Below, piece by piece: positions 1 to 9,142 of a DNA stretch of 36,430 nucleotides. This DNA comes from Sphingobacterium sp. (GTDB taxonomy: Bacteria; Bacteroidota; Bacteroidia; Sphingobacteriales; Sphingobacteriaceae). The stretch is taken from NCBI GenBank assembly GCA_022712315.1, contig JALAGS010000012.1, positions 1-36,430 on the forward strand, written 5' to 3'. Below the pieces are notes generated by a model. That model did not search any database. It was not told the origin of the DNA and saw nothing but the letters and a program-made list of their open reading frames with translations. A program made the translations under genes and the position numbers. How positions within the stretch are numbered: position 1 is the first letter of the stretch; each line of letters opens with the position of its first letter.

Positions 1-222
1 ATCCGTTGTTTATCAATTGCTTCAAGTATTCTCTTTGCCTATATACATATATTTAATTACCAAATAACACCGAACTTTCTTCTTTTTAGCCCCCTTATCT
101 TGATAAATTACTTCATAGGAGGATTAATACTTTCCTATATCAGAGTAAGAGACGGATTTTTTTACGCATGTGCATTTCACTGTATCTATAATTTCGTATT
201 TCTACTCATAAAATTTCGCTAA
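1..222 (+). CDS. CPBP family intramembrane metalloprotease, C-terminal part (5' end outside window)
   Basis: The frame is open from base 1 to a TAA at 220-222, giving 73 residues of a hydrophobic membrane protein whose start lies left of the window. It contains FAYIH, which fits the FxxxH motif of CPBP (CAAX prenyl protease/bacteriocin-processing) proteins. About 45 residues later comes HCIYN, which fits the HxxxN motif, preceded by the family-typical stretch GGLILSYIRVRDGFFYACAF. The first motif (EExxxR) would be upstream and cannot be seen. Family members are multi-pass inner-membrane proteases; in bacteria the substrate is usually unknown. The assignment rests on two spaced motifs and membrane character, so the family is likely and the specific role unknown. 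Confidence 0.75.
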   Translation: MRCLSIASSILFAYIHIFNYQITPNFLLFSPLILINYFIGGLILSYIRVRDGFFYACAFHCIYNFVFLLIKFR

Positions 223-674
223 ATGGATGCTGTTTGTAAATAGCAGAAGTTTTCTATTCTTCGTTGTAAATACCTCACTCGAATCTTATTATTCTTCTTT
301 TCTATAGTTGGATATTTTTATTCCATTTAGGTTTAGATAGCTAAGTCAACTAAACAGGAAGGCTAAATCCAATTAAGCGTTTATACGTAAAGTATCGGAA
401 TTATTACTTTAATTTTTAAATTGTAGATAAGCGATATTTCCGAAGAAAACCAATACATGTACTGGGCTATACCTCCTAAAGCAACAAGTATGGCAGGTTG
501 AAGTCGCTATTATATTTTCAGGACTTCAAAACGATAGGCTACAAAGTGGAATGAAAAATAAGTATGGCATCCGATTTGATTATTTTTTTGTAGATTTAAC
601 AAACTACCTAGGGGATAGAATTATAAAATTTAATAAGGGCGAAATCATCCATTGCCTTCTAAATATAGATAGAT
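223..674. other. A+T-rich intergenic stretch, no gene recognised
   Basis: This 452-base gap lies between the protease tail and the response regulator. I see no tRNA, no clear TAnnTTTG promoter box and no strong terminator. An 8-bp inverted repeat (498-505 with 522-529, 16-base loop) is present but has no U-tract. A frame open from about 432 to 700 lacks a convincing start and overlaps the next gene. Confidence 0.5.
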
Positions 675-1043
675 ATGAGAAGAAAGATTTTTATTTGTGA
701 TGATGATAAAAATATTGTAGAAATGCTCGAGATGGTGCTTCAAGAGTTTACAGAAGCAACTATTATTTCGGAAACAGATAGCCGAAATGCATTCGCCCGC
801 TTAGCGATAGAAAATCCGGACATATTGTTGGTCGACATTTCCATGCCCATTGTTTCCGGCGACCAGCTGATCAGGCAAATTAGGGATGACCCGAGCATCA
901 GTGCTATGTTCATTATCTGCATGTCGGCAAATCTTATGGGCGAACAGATTGCCATAAACGCCGGGGCAGATGTTTACCTTGCAAAACCATTTGACATGAG
1001 CCAGCTTTTAAGTCTTATTGCGGGTGCAGTGCAAACAGGCTAA
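675..1043 (+). CDS. Single-domain response regulator (CheY-like receiver)
   Basis: This 122-residue protein is only a receiver domain, with no DNA-binding or enzymatic output. The acidic cluster is D9-D10-D11, the phospho-acceptor is D54 in LLVDISMP, the switch residue is S84 in ICMSAN, and the conserved lysine is K104 in LAKPF. These fit a working phosphoryl acceptor. It starts 28 bases before the histidine kinase gene on the same strand, so the two probably form an operon and a signalling pair. With no output domain it would act by protein contact or as a phosphorelay intermediate; the target is unknown. The start ATG follows a long A+T-rich leader without a clear ribosome binding site, as is common in Bacteroidota. 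Confidence 0.9.
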   Translation: MRRKIFICDDDKNIVEMLEMVLQEFTEATIISETDSRNAFARLAIENPDILLVDISMPIVSGDQLIRQIRDDPSISAMFIICMSANLMGEQIAINAGADVYLAKPFDMSQLLSLIAGAVQTG

Positions 1044-1071
1044 AAATTTACCTTTATCAATTTGTAGCTTT

Positions 1072-3011
1072 ATGAAAAAATTTTCACATCGGGACATTCA
1101 AGATATTCACGATTTAAACAATATCCCGATCGTGTCAATCGATTCGACCGGTCTTATAACTTATGGAAACAGCTCAGCTCTTCGTTTACTGAGAATTGAA
1201 AAAGCCGATTTAGGCAAAAAAAATTTATTTCCTTTTTTTAAAGAAACGCATTCCGGGGAGCTATTCTACCCATCATTGGTAACAGGAATTCCCGCAATAA
1301 ACAAGCTGGCCAATATTCTGGTAGATGAGGATGAATACCATGTGGCATTTTCCTCCCATTTGATAGAAGATGTAAATGGAATCTGCTTAATTTATCTGTT
1401 CTTCCAAAATATCGCTGCGCTGGAAAGAAGCGAAAATTTATTTGCAAAGCAGGAATTGAAGTTCGAACGATTGCTTATTGAAAGCAAAGAGCGTCAGGCA
1501 AGGCTTGCTGCGATCGTAAATACATCGGACGATGCGATCGTGAGCAAAAATTTGCAGGGCATGATTACGAGCTGGAATCATGCCGCAGGTATCATGTTTG
1601 GTCATACTGAAGCCGAAGCATTGGACAAGCACATTTGATTATTCCGCCAGAACGTCTTCAAGAAGAGGAATTGATTATCAATAAAATAAAAAATGGCGAA
1701 CGGATTGAGCATTTTGAGACGATGCGATTGCGCAAAGATGGAAAACAGATTTTCGTCTCCTTATCAATTTCTCCGATTATAGATGAAACTGGAAAAATTA
1801 TTGGGGCGTCAAAAATTGCTCGGGATATTTCCCGACAAAAGGAATTTGAAGAAAAACTGCAACGTTATACGTCCCATGTGGAGACATTGAACACAATGAG
1901 TAAGCTAGTTTCAGAGAGCCTGGAGATCAATGAAATACTCCAATGTGTGATAGATGCTTCTGCTAAAATTATTGGTGCTGGTTTTGGTATATTTTCCTAT
2001 CAACCCAGAGATTCAACTCAAGAACAGCAAGTACAGTTTGCCTATGCTGGACGGATGGAAAATTTTGAAAAGAGCTTGCGCAAAGCCATGGCTGATGATT
2101 CTTTTAATTTGTTGGATCTTGAAAGTAACATAAAGCATCTTGCTAAGGAAGGAGCGAATATAGAGAGCTTTCTTTCTATACCTGTAATATCAAAATCAGG
2201 CGATGTGGTTGGGCAGCTTGTTTTTGGACATGAGGATGAAAACCGATTTAATGAAGACCATGAAAAATTGCTTGTAGGTATTGCTACTTTAGCGAATACA
2301 GCATTAGAAAATGCAACGCTCTACGAGGAGATTCGAAGCCTCAATGCAAAAAAAGACGAATTTATTGGACTTGCAAGTCACGAATTGAAAACCCCAATTA
2401 CTAGCTTAAAGGGTTTTTTGCAGTTTATTAGTATGCGTATGGTGGAAGGAGATAGCAACAAAGTTATCATCAATAAAGCCTTGCAACAGACAAATAGATT
2501 GTCTTCATTAGTAGGTGACATGCTTGATGTAGCCCGGATTGAAACAGGTCATTTGCCGCTTTCCCGCTCATCTTTCGATGTGGTAGAAATGGTTAAGGAT
2601 GCCATCGAGCAGATTCAATATGCTGCAAGCTCCCACCTGATAGCGTTCCATAGCGAAAAACCTTCATATAAGATATCCGGTGATAGGCAAAGGTTGGAGC
2701 AGGTCGTGATTAATCTGCTCAATAATGCCATCAAATATTCACCAGAAGCTAATCTAGTAAAAGTAAGTGTTCTGGAACAGGAGGGCTGTTGTGTTTTACA
2801 GGTTCAGGATTTTGGTATGGGCATTTCCCCGGAACAGCAAGGTCATATCTTTTCCCGGTTTTACAGGGCAGCGGATATTACTTCCAATATCTCGGGGTTT
2901 GGAATAGGCCTATATATCAGTAAAGACATTGTCGATCAACATAAGGGCGAGCTATCTGTTCAAAGCGAAATAGGTAAGGGGGCCATATTCCGAGTTAAGA
3001 TACCGCATTAA
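1072..3011 (+). pseudogene. PAS-PAS-GAF sensor histidine kinase, frameshifted within the second PAS domain
   Basis: Two overlapping frames together encode one histidine kinase. The first (1072-1638) gives an N-terminal PAS-like domain, a linker helix and the first half of a PAS domain ending ALDKHI at a TGA. The second continues from about 1635 with IIPPERL and the rest of that PAS domain, then GAF, HisKA with H249 of this part in SHELKTP, and HATPase with N-box NLLNNAIKYSP and G-boxes DFGMGIS and GFGIGLY. A typical PAS domain reads KHI(S/T)LIIPPERL here, so one or four bases appear to be missing near 1633-1638. The first-frame ATG at 1072 was preferred to an upstream TTG at 1018 that would overlap the regulator gene. 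Alternatives are a sequencing error or translational coupling through the TTGA overlap (TTG start at 1635), but no ribosome binding site precedes that TTG. Confidence 0.85.
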
Positions 3012-3661
3012 GTTACGACTCCTGATTGCTGCTGAGAAACAGTTTTGTAAAAAATATTTGTAGATGATTTTTGATCTCCGCTTATCATTTTAGCGTGCGC
3101 GCAGCATATTGTATGGGCCGAGAAGTTAACCTCTTGGGTGAAACCATTGCTTGGATAGGCACAAAAAAGGCAAAAGCGCTGCATTTCACAAAAACGGTTC
3201 CATAATATCTCCAAATGTACTGTAGCTGACTTTTCTCCTTTGGCCCATAACAAAGCAACCATTTCACCGAAAGCACGAAGTGAACGATTCCTATTGGTGG
3301 CGCGTTTGACAATGGCTGAGACAGTTTCGTCAAATAGCATTGCTTCTGGCCATCCATTGACCATAAATTTGGATAATGTTTCTTCCGCATCAAGGAAGAT
3401 AAGTTGATCATCAGCGATTAACTCAACAACTGCCAGTTCTTTTTGAGATAATCGGTCCCATAAAGCAGTGATGTGTTCAGGTGTAGCGATCAATACGACA
3501 CATTCACCGGCTTCCAGACCACTTAGCACGAATCCCTCAAGTGTACAGAGAAAAGACTCGTCATTTTCATAAATTTGCAGTACATGATCTGTGGGAGCAA
3601 TTTCTCCCCAAAATACTTTTGTATCGGCAACCTGCCAATTTTTTTCTTCCTTATCCCTCAT
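3008..3661 (-). CDS. MEDS domain-containing protein (DcmR-type sensory domain)
   Basis: This 217-residue soluble protein resembles the MEDS (methanogen/methylotroph, DcmR sensory) domain. Features are the N-terminal DHVLQIYENDESF with H26, the stretch LEAGECVVLIATPEH, and the late CAYPSNGF. The family is thought to sense small, possibly hydrocarbon-derived molecules and is usually fused to histidine kinases or helix-turn-helix regulators; here it stands alone. It is convergent with the kinase gene, and their stop codons overlap in the palindrome TTAA at 3008-3011. Proximity to a PAS/GAF kinase suggests a shared signalling function (inference). No DNA-binding or catalytic motif is visible. Confidence 0.8.
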   Translation of the reverse strand: MRDKEEKNWQVADTKVFWGEIAPTDHVLQIYENDESFLCTLEGFVLSGLEAGECVVLIATPEHITALWDRLSQKELAVVELIADDQLIFLDAEETLSKFMVNGWPEAMLFDETVSAIVKRATNRNRSLRAFGEMVALLWAKGEKSATVHLEILWNRFCEMQRFCLFCAYPSNGFTQEVNFSAHTICCAHAKMISGDQKSSTNIFYKTVSQQQSGVVT

Positions 3662-3900
3662 AATTGTTCCTGAATAGCAGGCTGACTCTTCGGCCGATTA
3701 GTTTATTGTTAAAGTCCGTTTGATGTCTCGCCTGCAGCACTTACTCAAGTTGAATACTAAGATAAGATTTAGCATAAAAAGAAACAATTATTTAATTTTT
3801 TGTTCCACCTCGACTTTAGAAAAAAGTTTCTGATAGTTCCGGCAGATGTTTTTCCATATTGGGTCGAATTTTTTTGAATTTTGAAAGGCATTACCAATGC

Positions 3901-4674
3901 TCAGATAATTTGTAGTAATGGTTTAACTTGCATACTAACTATTGACGAACGAAGTGGCTGTGATACCATAAAAGCGATAGATCGAGCTATATCTTCGGCA
4001 TATAACATTTCCATAGCTCCGATTTTTTCGCGCTGTTCTTCGGGCGGATAGGGTTGCATATCGGTTCCGACTGCCCCCGGTTCAATGAGAGAAACCTGTA
4101 TGCCCTTTGGATTAACTTCTTTGCGTAAAGATTCGGTAAATGCCTGGATGCCACCTTTTGAACATACATAAACAGAACTTTGTGCCTCTCGGGCATCTGC
4201 ACTCATTGAGCCAACATTAACAATATGTCCTGATCCGTGGGGTTCCATCCTGAACAGCGCCGCTTGTGAACAGCTCAGATAGGCAAGGACATTCAGACGT
4301 AATAAATAGGCCTGGTCTGAATAGGTTCCTTCTTTAACTGATTGATGAGCAACGGCGGCATTGTTGATCAATAGATCCAGCTGATCATACATACCATCAA
4401 ATTCCTGAAAGAGTGACTGGATTCCATCTTCTGTAGCCAAGTCCACAACAATACCGTTTAATGAGCCCGTACATTTTATTTTAGAGAAATCTTCCAGCGT
4501 GTCGTCCAGCTGCCGTTGATGATGACCACATATCAGAACACGATTTCCCATTGATGCGAGCAATAATGCCGTTGCACGTCCAATGCCTGTTGTACCACCG
4601 GTAACTATTACATTTTTATTCTTTATCCATTCTAGTAGGACAGAATTTTCATAATTTGTTGGATCGTTTATCAT
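3901..4674 (-). CDS. Short-chain dehydrogenase/reductase (SDR), classical type
   Basis: This 257-residue enzyme has the classical SDR layout. The nucleotide-binding motif TGGTTGIG spans 25-32, NNAA spans 104-107, N128 is conserved, and the catalytic S156, Y169 and K173 lie in VGSMSA and YVCSK. The PGxVxT motif appears as EPGAVGTDM. Such enzymes carry out NAD(P)-dependent oxidoreduction of alcohols, ketones or aldehydes; the substrate cannot be read from sequence. It is cytoplasmic and transcribed divergently from the Rieske-FAD oxidoreductase gene across a 226-base gap, which may hold promoters for both, although I found no clear -7 box there. Confidence 0.9.
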   Translation of the reverse strand: MINDPTNYENSVLLEWIKNKNVIVTGGTTGIGRATALLLASMGNRVLICGHHQRQLDDTLEDFSKIKCTGSLNGIVVDLATEDGIQSLFQEFDGMYDQLDLLINNAAVAHQSVKEGTYSDQAYLLRLNVLAYLSCSQAALFRMEPHGSGHIVNVGSMSADAREAQSSVYVCSKGGIQAFTESLRKEVNPKGIQVSLIEPGAVGTDMQPYPPEEQREKIGAMEMLYAEDIARSIAFMVSQPLRSSIVSMQVKPLLQII

Positions 4675-4900
4675 CGTTTTTAGTATTAGTGACTATTTAT
4701 TCTAAACCGCATAAGGGGAACATTTTCTCTTCTAAGTTGGTTTGATACAGGATTTTAAGACGTATTTGTTCGCTTTTTTGCGTATTTACCGATAAAACGA
4801 TTCCTGCATGGAATGGTTCATCCCTATAATAATCCATAATAATTATACACACCTGGGGCCTGATGTATGACATCCAGCCTTCAGCTCAATTAAAAATATT

Positions 4901-6421
4901 ATGACACGAGACGGAATTAATAGAAGTTTTTGGCAAAGCGCCGAATCCTCCAATCTTTCATCGGACTTCATTGATCTAGCATTTGACACCATTATCGTTG
5001 GAGCGGGAATTACGGGCGTAACTTTAGCAAAGGAATTACAAAATAGGGGTATAAAGTGTCTGCTTTTAGACAAGGAAAATCCCGGATTCGGTACTACGGG
5101 CGGAACTACTGCACATATCAATAATTTTTACGATGCTTCCTATAATGAGATCATCGATAACTTTGGTGAAACAGCAGCACAACAGCTGCTTCTCAGTACA
5201 TTCGATACCGTAGATTATATCAGAAATAATATTATTAGAAATAGGATCGACTGTGATTTTTCTGTATGCGATTTTTTTCTGTTCAGCGCTGAAGAAGGGC
5301 AAAACGAGCAACTTAATCAAATTTATGCGGCACATCAACAAATTGGCTTGAAGACCTCCTGGGTAAATTCGATTCCCTTTAGTGTACCTTTTAAAAAAGC
5401 GATCCGCATTGAGGGGCAAGCTCAATTTCATCCGATTAAATATATCGACGGATTATTGTCCGCCTATATCGATGAAGGTGGTGCTCTCCTGACCAATCAG
5501 ATTATCGAGGAGTATGAAAACGATGAAAATAGGATTACTATAAAAACAAGTGATAAAAGAATCTTTACAGCCAAAAATTTGGTATGGGCAACACATACAC
5601 CGCCGGGAAAGAATAGATTTAATTTTTTATTAGCGCCATACCGAAGCTATGTTGTGGTGCTGAAGCTTTCCAAGGGTTCGTCGTCTGAAGCCGGACAGGC
5701 AGCTGATTTGTATGATCCTTATCATTACTTTAGGTATCATCAGGCTGAGGATGCACAGTATTTAATCGTTGGCGGATTCGATCACAAAACTGGAGATGAA
5801 AAGGATACGGAGAAACATTTTGATGAGCTGAAGCAATGGGCTGATGAGCATTTTGATTATGATGAATTGGTTGCTCAATGGTCATCACAGTATTATGTTT
5901 CAGCAGACGGCTTACCTTATATCGGAAGAATGCCAGATGAGTCCAATGTCTACGTTGCTACAGGGTATGGTGGCAATGGGATGACTTTCGGTTCAATGGC
6001 ATCCCTGATCATTCCCGATTTGATTGAAGGTATGGAAACTCCTTTATCTGAACTGTTGTCCCCAGCCCGTGTAAAACCGATCGCAAGTGTTAAAAGTGTG
6101 GTTTCCGAAGGATTGGATGTGGTAAAGCACTTTGTTATGGACAAGCTTTCGCCAGAGACAATAAAAGAGCTAGATGACATTCCCAAAGATGGAGGGAAAG
6201 TCGTCCGACTTGAAGGCAAGACATTGGCAGCCTATAGGGATAAGGAGGGTAAATTATTTTGTTTAAATTCAGTGTGTCCACATATGGGTTGTACAATTGC
6301 CTGGAATCCTTCAGAGCATACATGGGACTGTCCCTGCCACGGATCCAGGTTTGATGTCAACGGTAACATGTTAAATGGGCCGGCGACCACAGGTCTTTCT
6401 AAAATCAACCTAGATATTTGA
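4901..6421 (+). CDS. FAD-dependent oxidoreductase (DAO fold) with C-terminal Rieske [2Fe-2S] domain
   Basis: This 506-residue protein has two parts. Residues about 28-385 form a D-amino-acid-oxidase-type FAD domain, with GAGITG at 34-39, D57 at the end of the second strand (LLLDKE), and a C-terminal FAD contact region YVATGYGGNGMTFG. Residues about 410-506 form a Rieske domain: C459-P-H461-M-G-C464 and C477-P-C479-H480-G-S. C459, H461, C477 and H480 would bind the cluster, while C464 and C479 would form the usual disulfide. The fusion is a known family; the electron donor and substrate are undefined. There is no signal peptide, so it should be cytoplasmic. Its neighbours suggest a redox or stress role (inference). 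Confidence 0.92.
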   Translation: MTRDGINRSFWQSAESSNLSSDFIDLAFDTIIVGAGITGVTLAKELQNRGIKCLLLDKENPGFGTTGGTTAHINNFYDASYNEIIDNFGETAAQQLLLSTFDTVDYIRNNIIRNRIDCDFSVCDFFLFSAEEGQNEQLNQIYAAHQQIGLKTSWVNSIPFSVPFKKAIRIEGQAQFHPIKYIDGLLSAYIDEGGALLTNQIIEEYENDENRITIKTSDKRIFTAKNLVWATHTPPGKNRFNFLLAPYRSYVVVLKLSKGSSSEAGQAADLYDPYHYFRYHQAEDAQYLIVGGFDHKTGDEKDTEKHFDELKQWADEHFDYDELVAQWSSQYYVSADGLPYIGRMPDESNVYVATGYGGNGMTFGSMASLIIPDLIEGMETPLSELLSPARVKPIASVKSVVSEGLDVVKHFVMDKLSPETIKELDDIPKDGGKVVRLEGKTLAAYRDKEGKLFCLNSVCPHMGCTIAWNPSEHTWDCPCHGSRFDVNGNMLNGPATTGLSKINLDI

Positions 6422-6602
6422 CACATAAATAGCTAACGTAGATTGTAAATCGTCATGTATCGATAAAAATAGTTGTTTTTATACAGTAATTTCTATGGTA
6501 CGTACTAGTACTGCTCTTGGCTGATTTTTACCCATAATTTAAAGGCGAACAACCTTTCCGTTTTTTGTACTGTTCAATTTTTAAAACTTAAACTTATAAG
6601 AT

Positions 6603-6809
6603 ATGAAAAAAATTAGTGTATTGATATTGGCAGTCCTCGGTCTTTGGGGATGTGGCAATAGTAGCAACAAAGGTGATCAAGCAAATGGCAGCTATGATTC
6701 TTCTACCCATGCGGACGATGGGCAGTCAGGCGCTATCGCCAATGACTCTTTAAGCCGTGACAGTACAGATTCTTTACAGAGACAGCCTTCGCCGGCTAAA
6801 CCTGACTAA
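6603..6809 (+). CDS. Small lipoprotein of unknown function
   Basis: This 68-residue protein has a lysine-containing N-terminus, a short hydrophobic stretch (ISVLILAVLGLWG) and a lipobox-like LWGC with Cys17 as the probable lipidated residue. The remainder is a Ser/Asp/Gln-rich, low-complexity, probably unstructured tail. It lies 29 bases before the MscS-type channel gene on the same strand, so co-transcription is likely. I recognise no family. Tryptophan at lipobox position -2 is unusual, so lipidation is probable rather than certain. Confidence 0.7.
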   Translation: MKKISVLILAVLGLWGCGNSSNKGDQANGSYDSSTHADDGQSGAIANDSLSRDSTDSLQRQPSPAKPD

Positions 6810-6838
6810 AGAATAAAGTTGTTAAAATAAAAAAGAGA

Positions 6839-8992
6839 ATGGTAAAAAGTATAAATTCAATCATTTTTTCAATGCTTAGGCTAAGTTGGATACTCCAGCT
6901 TAGCCTCTTTTGTTCTGTTGTTTCTGGTCAAAAGATCGATTCAATCCCGGCAGCAGCTGATTCGGTAGCTGTGCGTGATTCACTGCCTGAAAATCCACTG
7001 GCCACTGCACGAACGTATCTTGAACAGTGGCGCAGCCAAGTCGATCATTATTATACAGCATTTGACAGCGTAAAACGTGGAGCGGCTTGGCAGCGTGGAG
7101 AGGAGGATAAAGGGGGGGCAACTGGTGTCCAAAGTTATATCCGGCTGGTTAAGCCTTCTGTATTGTTATTACGTAGCAAAGTAGACGTGCTGCGGAAGCA
7201 AACGGTGCCGCAAGACTCAACGGCCTCCTCATGGGGTAGTGTTCAGGACAGTGTAGCAACCCTGCAACGAGATATTGAGTCGCTTTTATTGGATATGGAT
7301 GATCTAAGCACCAAAGCACAACAACAGCAAAATCTTGTTCAAACGCCACAAGCTGTAGCATCCTGGAGTTATTGGAAAAGTATCATAAAAAAGAATCTGG
7401 AGCAGGACGGTTTGTCTCAACGCTATTATGATAGTGCTTGGGACGGTCGCTTTCTTCTGTTGATATTGAGCCTCGCTTATTTCTATTGGCTTTATCAAAT
7501 GCGAAGACGCGAAATCGGATCGCAGGAACAGTTTCCTTTACATCGAAACAAACCTTGGTGGATCCCTATTTTAAAATTCGCCGTTTTTTTTCTCGTTCTT
7601 TTACCGCTCACCTCATTTCGTGTTCCAGTAATTGTAATCGAATTGAGTTATTTATTGATTTTTGGCTTTTTGTACCTGCTGACTGCCGCACAGCTGTCAG
7701 ATGCTAAAATAAGGATGATGCAATTTGTCTTCCTTTATTACATCCTCTTGCTGACGGTAAATCTGGTTGTGGACATAGACTGGATTTCGAGAATCGCTTC
7801 GTTAATGGTCTGTGTGATCGGCATCCGTCTTGTTTGGGTGCTTGGGCGGAAAAACAATGGCAACGTCCCTTTCGATTCCTTGCGCCCTTTTGCCCGTTGG
7901 GCGCTTTTAGTAATCATTACGGCTGCTATACTATTTAATTTGTTCGGCTTCTTAAATTTAGCACGCACCTGCAGTATTGCTGCTGGTGTGGGTTTACTTC
8001 AGGCTCTATCGTTGCATGCTTTTCGGGATATGATGTCCCATGATCTGCTTAATTCCTATGAGAATGCTAAAGAAGGACATTTTATAAGCAGATTTGATAA
8101 GGAAAAGATGATTACCGCATTGCATCGTGTAATCGGACTTTTTTCTACGATATTGGTCATTATCATTTGGGCCAATACGCTCCATATGACCAGTGAAATC
8201 CGTAGACTTTTTGATCGTCTGCTGCAAAGTAACCATTCCGTTGGAAGTATCACTTACACTTATGGTGATGTGCTCTTAGCCTTTGCGGTTATCTGGACGG
8301 CGAATTGGATCCAGAAAAATTTAAAGGATCTGCTCGATCAGCCGGAGGCAAAGATTAATCAGCGCCGTACAGCCTTGCTACCGCTTGTCCGGGTGGTTAT
8401 CTTTATTGCCGGCTTTTTGATAGGTATCCGCATTTTAGGTTTGGGAGTGGATAAGCTTACCGTTATTGTTGGAGCACTAAGTGTCGGAATCGGTTTAGGC
8501 CTTCAAAATATTATAAATAATTTTGTTTCCGGCGTAATCTTGGTGTTCGAACGTCCTTTTAAAGTTGGCGACTATGTGGAACTTGCCGACAAGAAAGGTC
8601 AGGTTTTGCAGGTGGGTATTCGTTCCAGTACTTTACTCACTGATCAGGGGGCGCAGGTAATTATTCCCAATGGAGATCTTCTTTCGGGACGTCTGGTCAA
8701 CTGGACGTTTGAGGAATCGGATATTCGCTTGAATCTTCAGCTTACCATTGTAACGGATCGCGATATTGAGGAGTGGAAAAAATGGCTGGCGGAGCGTATT
8801 GTCGAGTTCAGAGAAATTGATCATAGTCTTCCTATAAAGATTCTTACAAAAGATATTACAGCAGATGCCTATGTTGTATCGATTCAGGTGGGTATACAGC
8901 ATGTACAACAAATAGAAAATTTTCGAAGCAGCTTTCTTGAAAAAGTAAAAGCTGAAGCAATGCTTCATGATTCTAAAGTGACTTCAGCCTAG
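6839..8992 (+). CDS. Large MscS-family mechanosensitive ion channel
   Basis: This 717-residue protein has a signal peptide (cleavage near VVSGQ, about residue 30), a periplasmic, partly helical region to about residue 200, and roughly ten membrane segments between 203 and 575. The pore helix and beta domain follow: LSVGIGLGLQNIINNFVSG, FERPFKVGDYVEL and IIPNGDLLSGRLVNWT are characteristic of MscS. It ends with the alpha/beta cytoplasmic domain. It is shorter than MscK but has the same extended design. The family releases solutes on osmotic downshock. It probably shares a transcript with the small lipoprotein just upstream. Confidence 0.93.
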   Translation: MVKSINSIIFSMLRLSWILQLSLFCSVVSGQKIDSIPAAADSVAVRDSLPENPLATARTYLEQWRSQVDHYYTAFDSVKRGAAWQRGEEDKGGATGVQSYIRLVKPSVLLLRSKVDVLRKQTVPQDSTASSWGSVQDSVATLQRDIESLLLDMDDLSTKAQQQQNLVQTPQAVASWSYWKSIIKKNLEQDGLSQRYYDSAWDGRFLLLILSLAYFYWLYQMRRREIGSQEQFPLHRNKPWWIPILKFAVFFLVLLPLTSFRVPVIVIELSYLLIFGFLYLLTAAQLSDAKIRMMQFVFLYYILLLTVNLVVDIDWISRIASLMVCVIGIRLVWVLGRKNNGNVPFDSLRPFARWALLVIITAAILFNLFGFLNLARTCSIAAGVGLLQALSLHAFRDMMSHDLLNSYENAKEGHFISRFDKEKMITALHRVIGLFSTILVIIIWANTLHMTSEIRRLFDRLLQSNHSVGSITYTYGDVLLAFAVIWTANWIQKNLKDLLDQPEAKINQRRTALLPLVRVVIFIAGFLIGIRILGLGVDKLTVIVGALSVGIGLGLQNIINNFVSGVILVFERPFKVGDYVELADKKGQVLQVGIRSSTLLTDQGAQVIIPNGDLLSGRLVNWTFEESDIRLNLQLTIVTDRDIEEWKKWLAERIVEFREIDHSLPIKILTKDITADAYVVSIQVGIQHVQQIENFRSSFLEKVKAEAMLHDSKVTSA

Positions 8993-9142
8993 CCCTACGC
9001 CAAATTTCCTAGGAAAGAAAATAGTTGAATCTAAAATCCAACCATTCACAGGCGAGCCATGTTATTTGCATAATAATGTAACTCCACTAGCAATAAACGC
9101 TGGAAGATTACCTTAAAAAGTGACACCGTAAATTTTAAAATT

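Noticed and set aside
498..529. 8-bp inverted repeat TTGAAGTC/GACTTCAA
   Set aside because: Loop of 16 bases, no U-tract and no adjacent promoter box; not enough to call a terminator or operator.
432..700. About 90-codon open frame upstream of the response regulator
   Set aside because: It has no good start before an internal ATG, overlaps the regulator gene, resembles no family I know, and such lengths arise by chance in A+T-rich DNA.
6502..6511. Perfect palindrome GTACTAGTAC upstream of the lipoprotein gene
   Set aside because: Only 10 bp, about 90 bases from the start codon, and with no promoter box beside it.
6541..6557. Small hairpin AAAGG/CCTTT followed by a T-run before the lipoprotein gene
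   Set aside because: Five mostly weak pairs; too unstable to call a terminator.
9005..9016. 12-bp palindrome TTTCCTAGGAAA after the MscS gene
   Set aside because: No loop and no T-tract, so not a terminator; no evidence for a binding protein.
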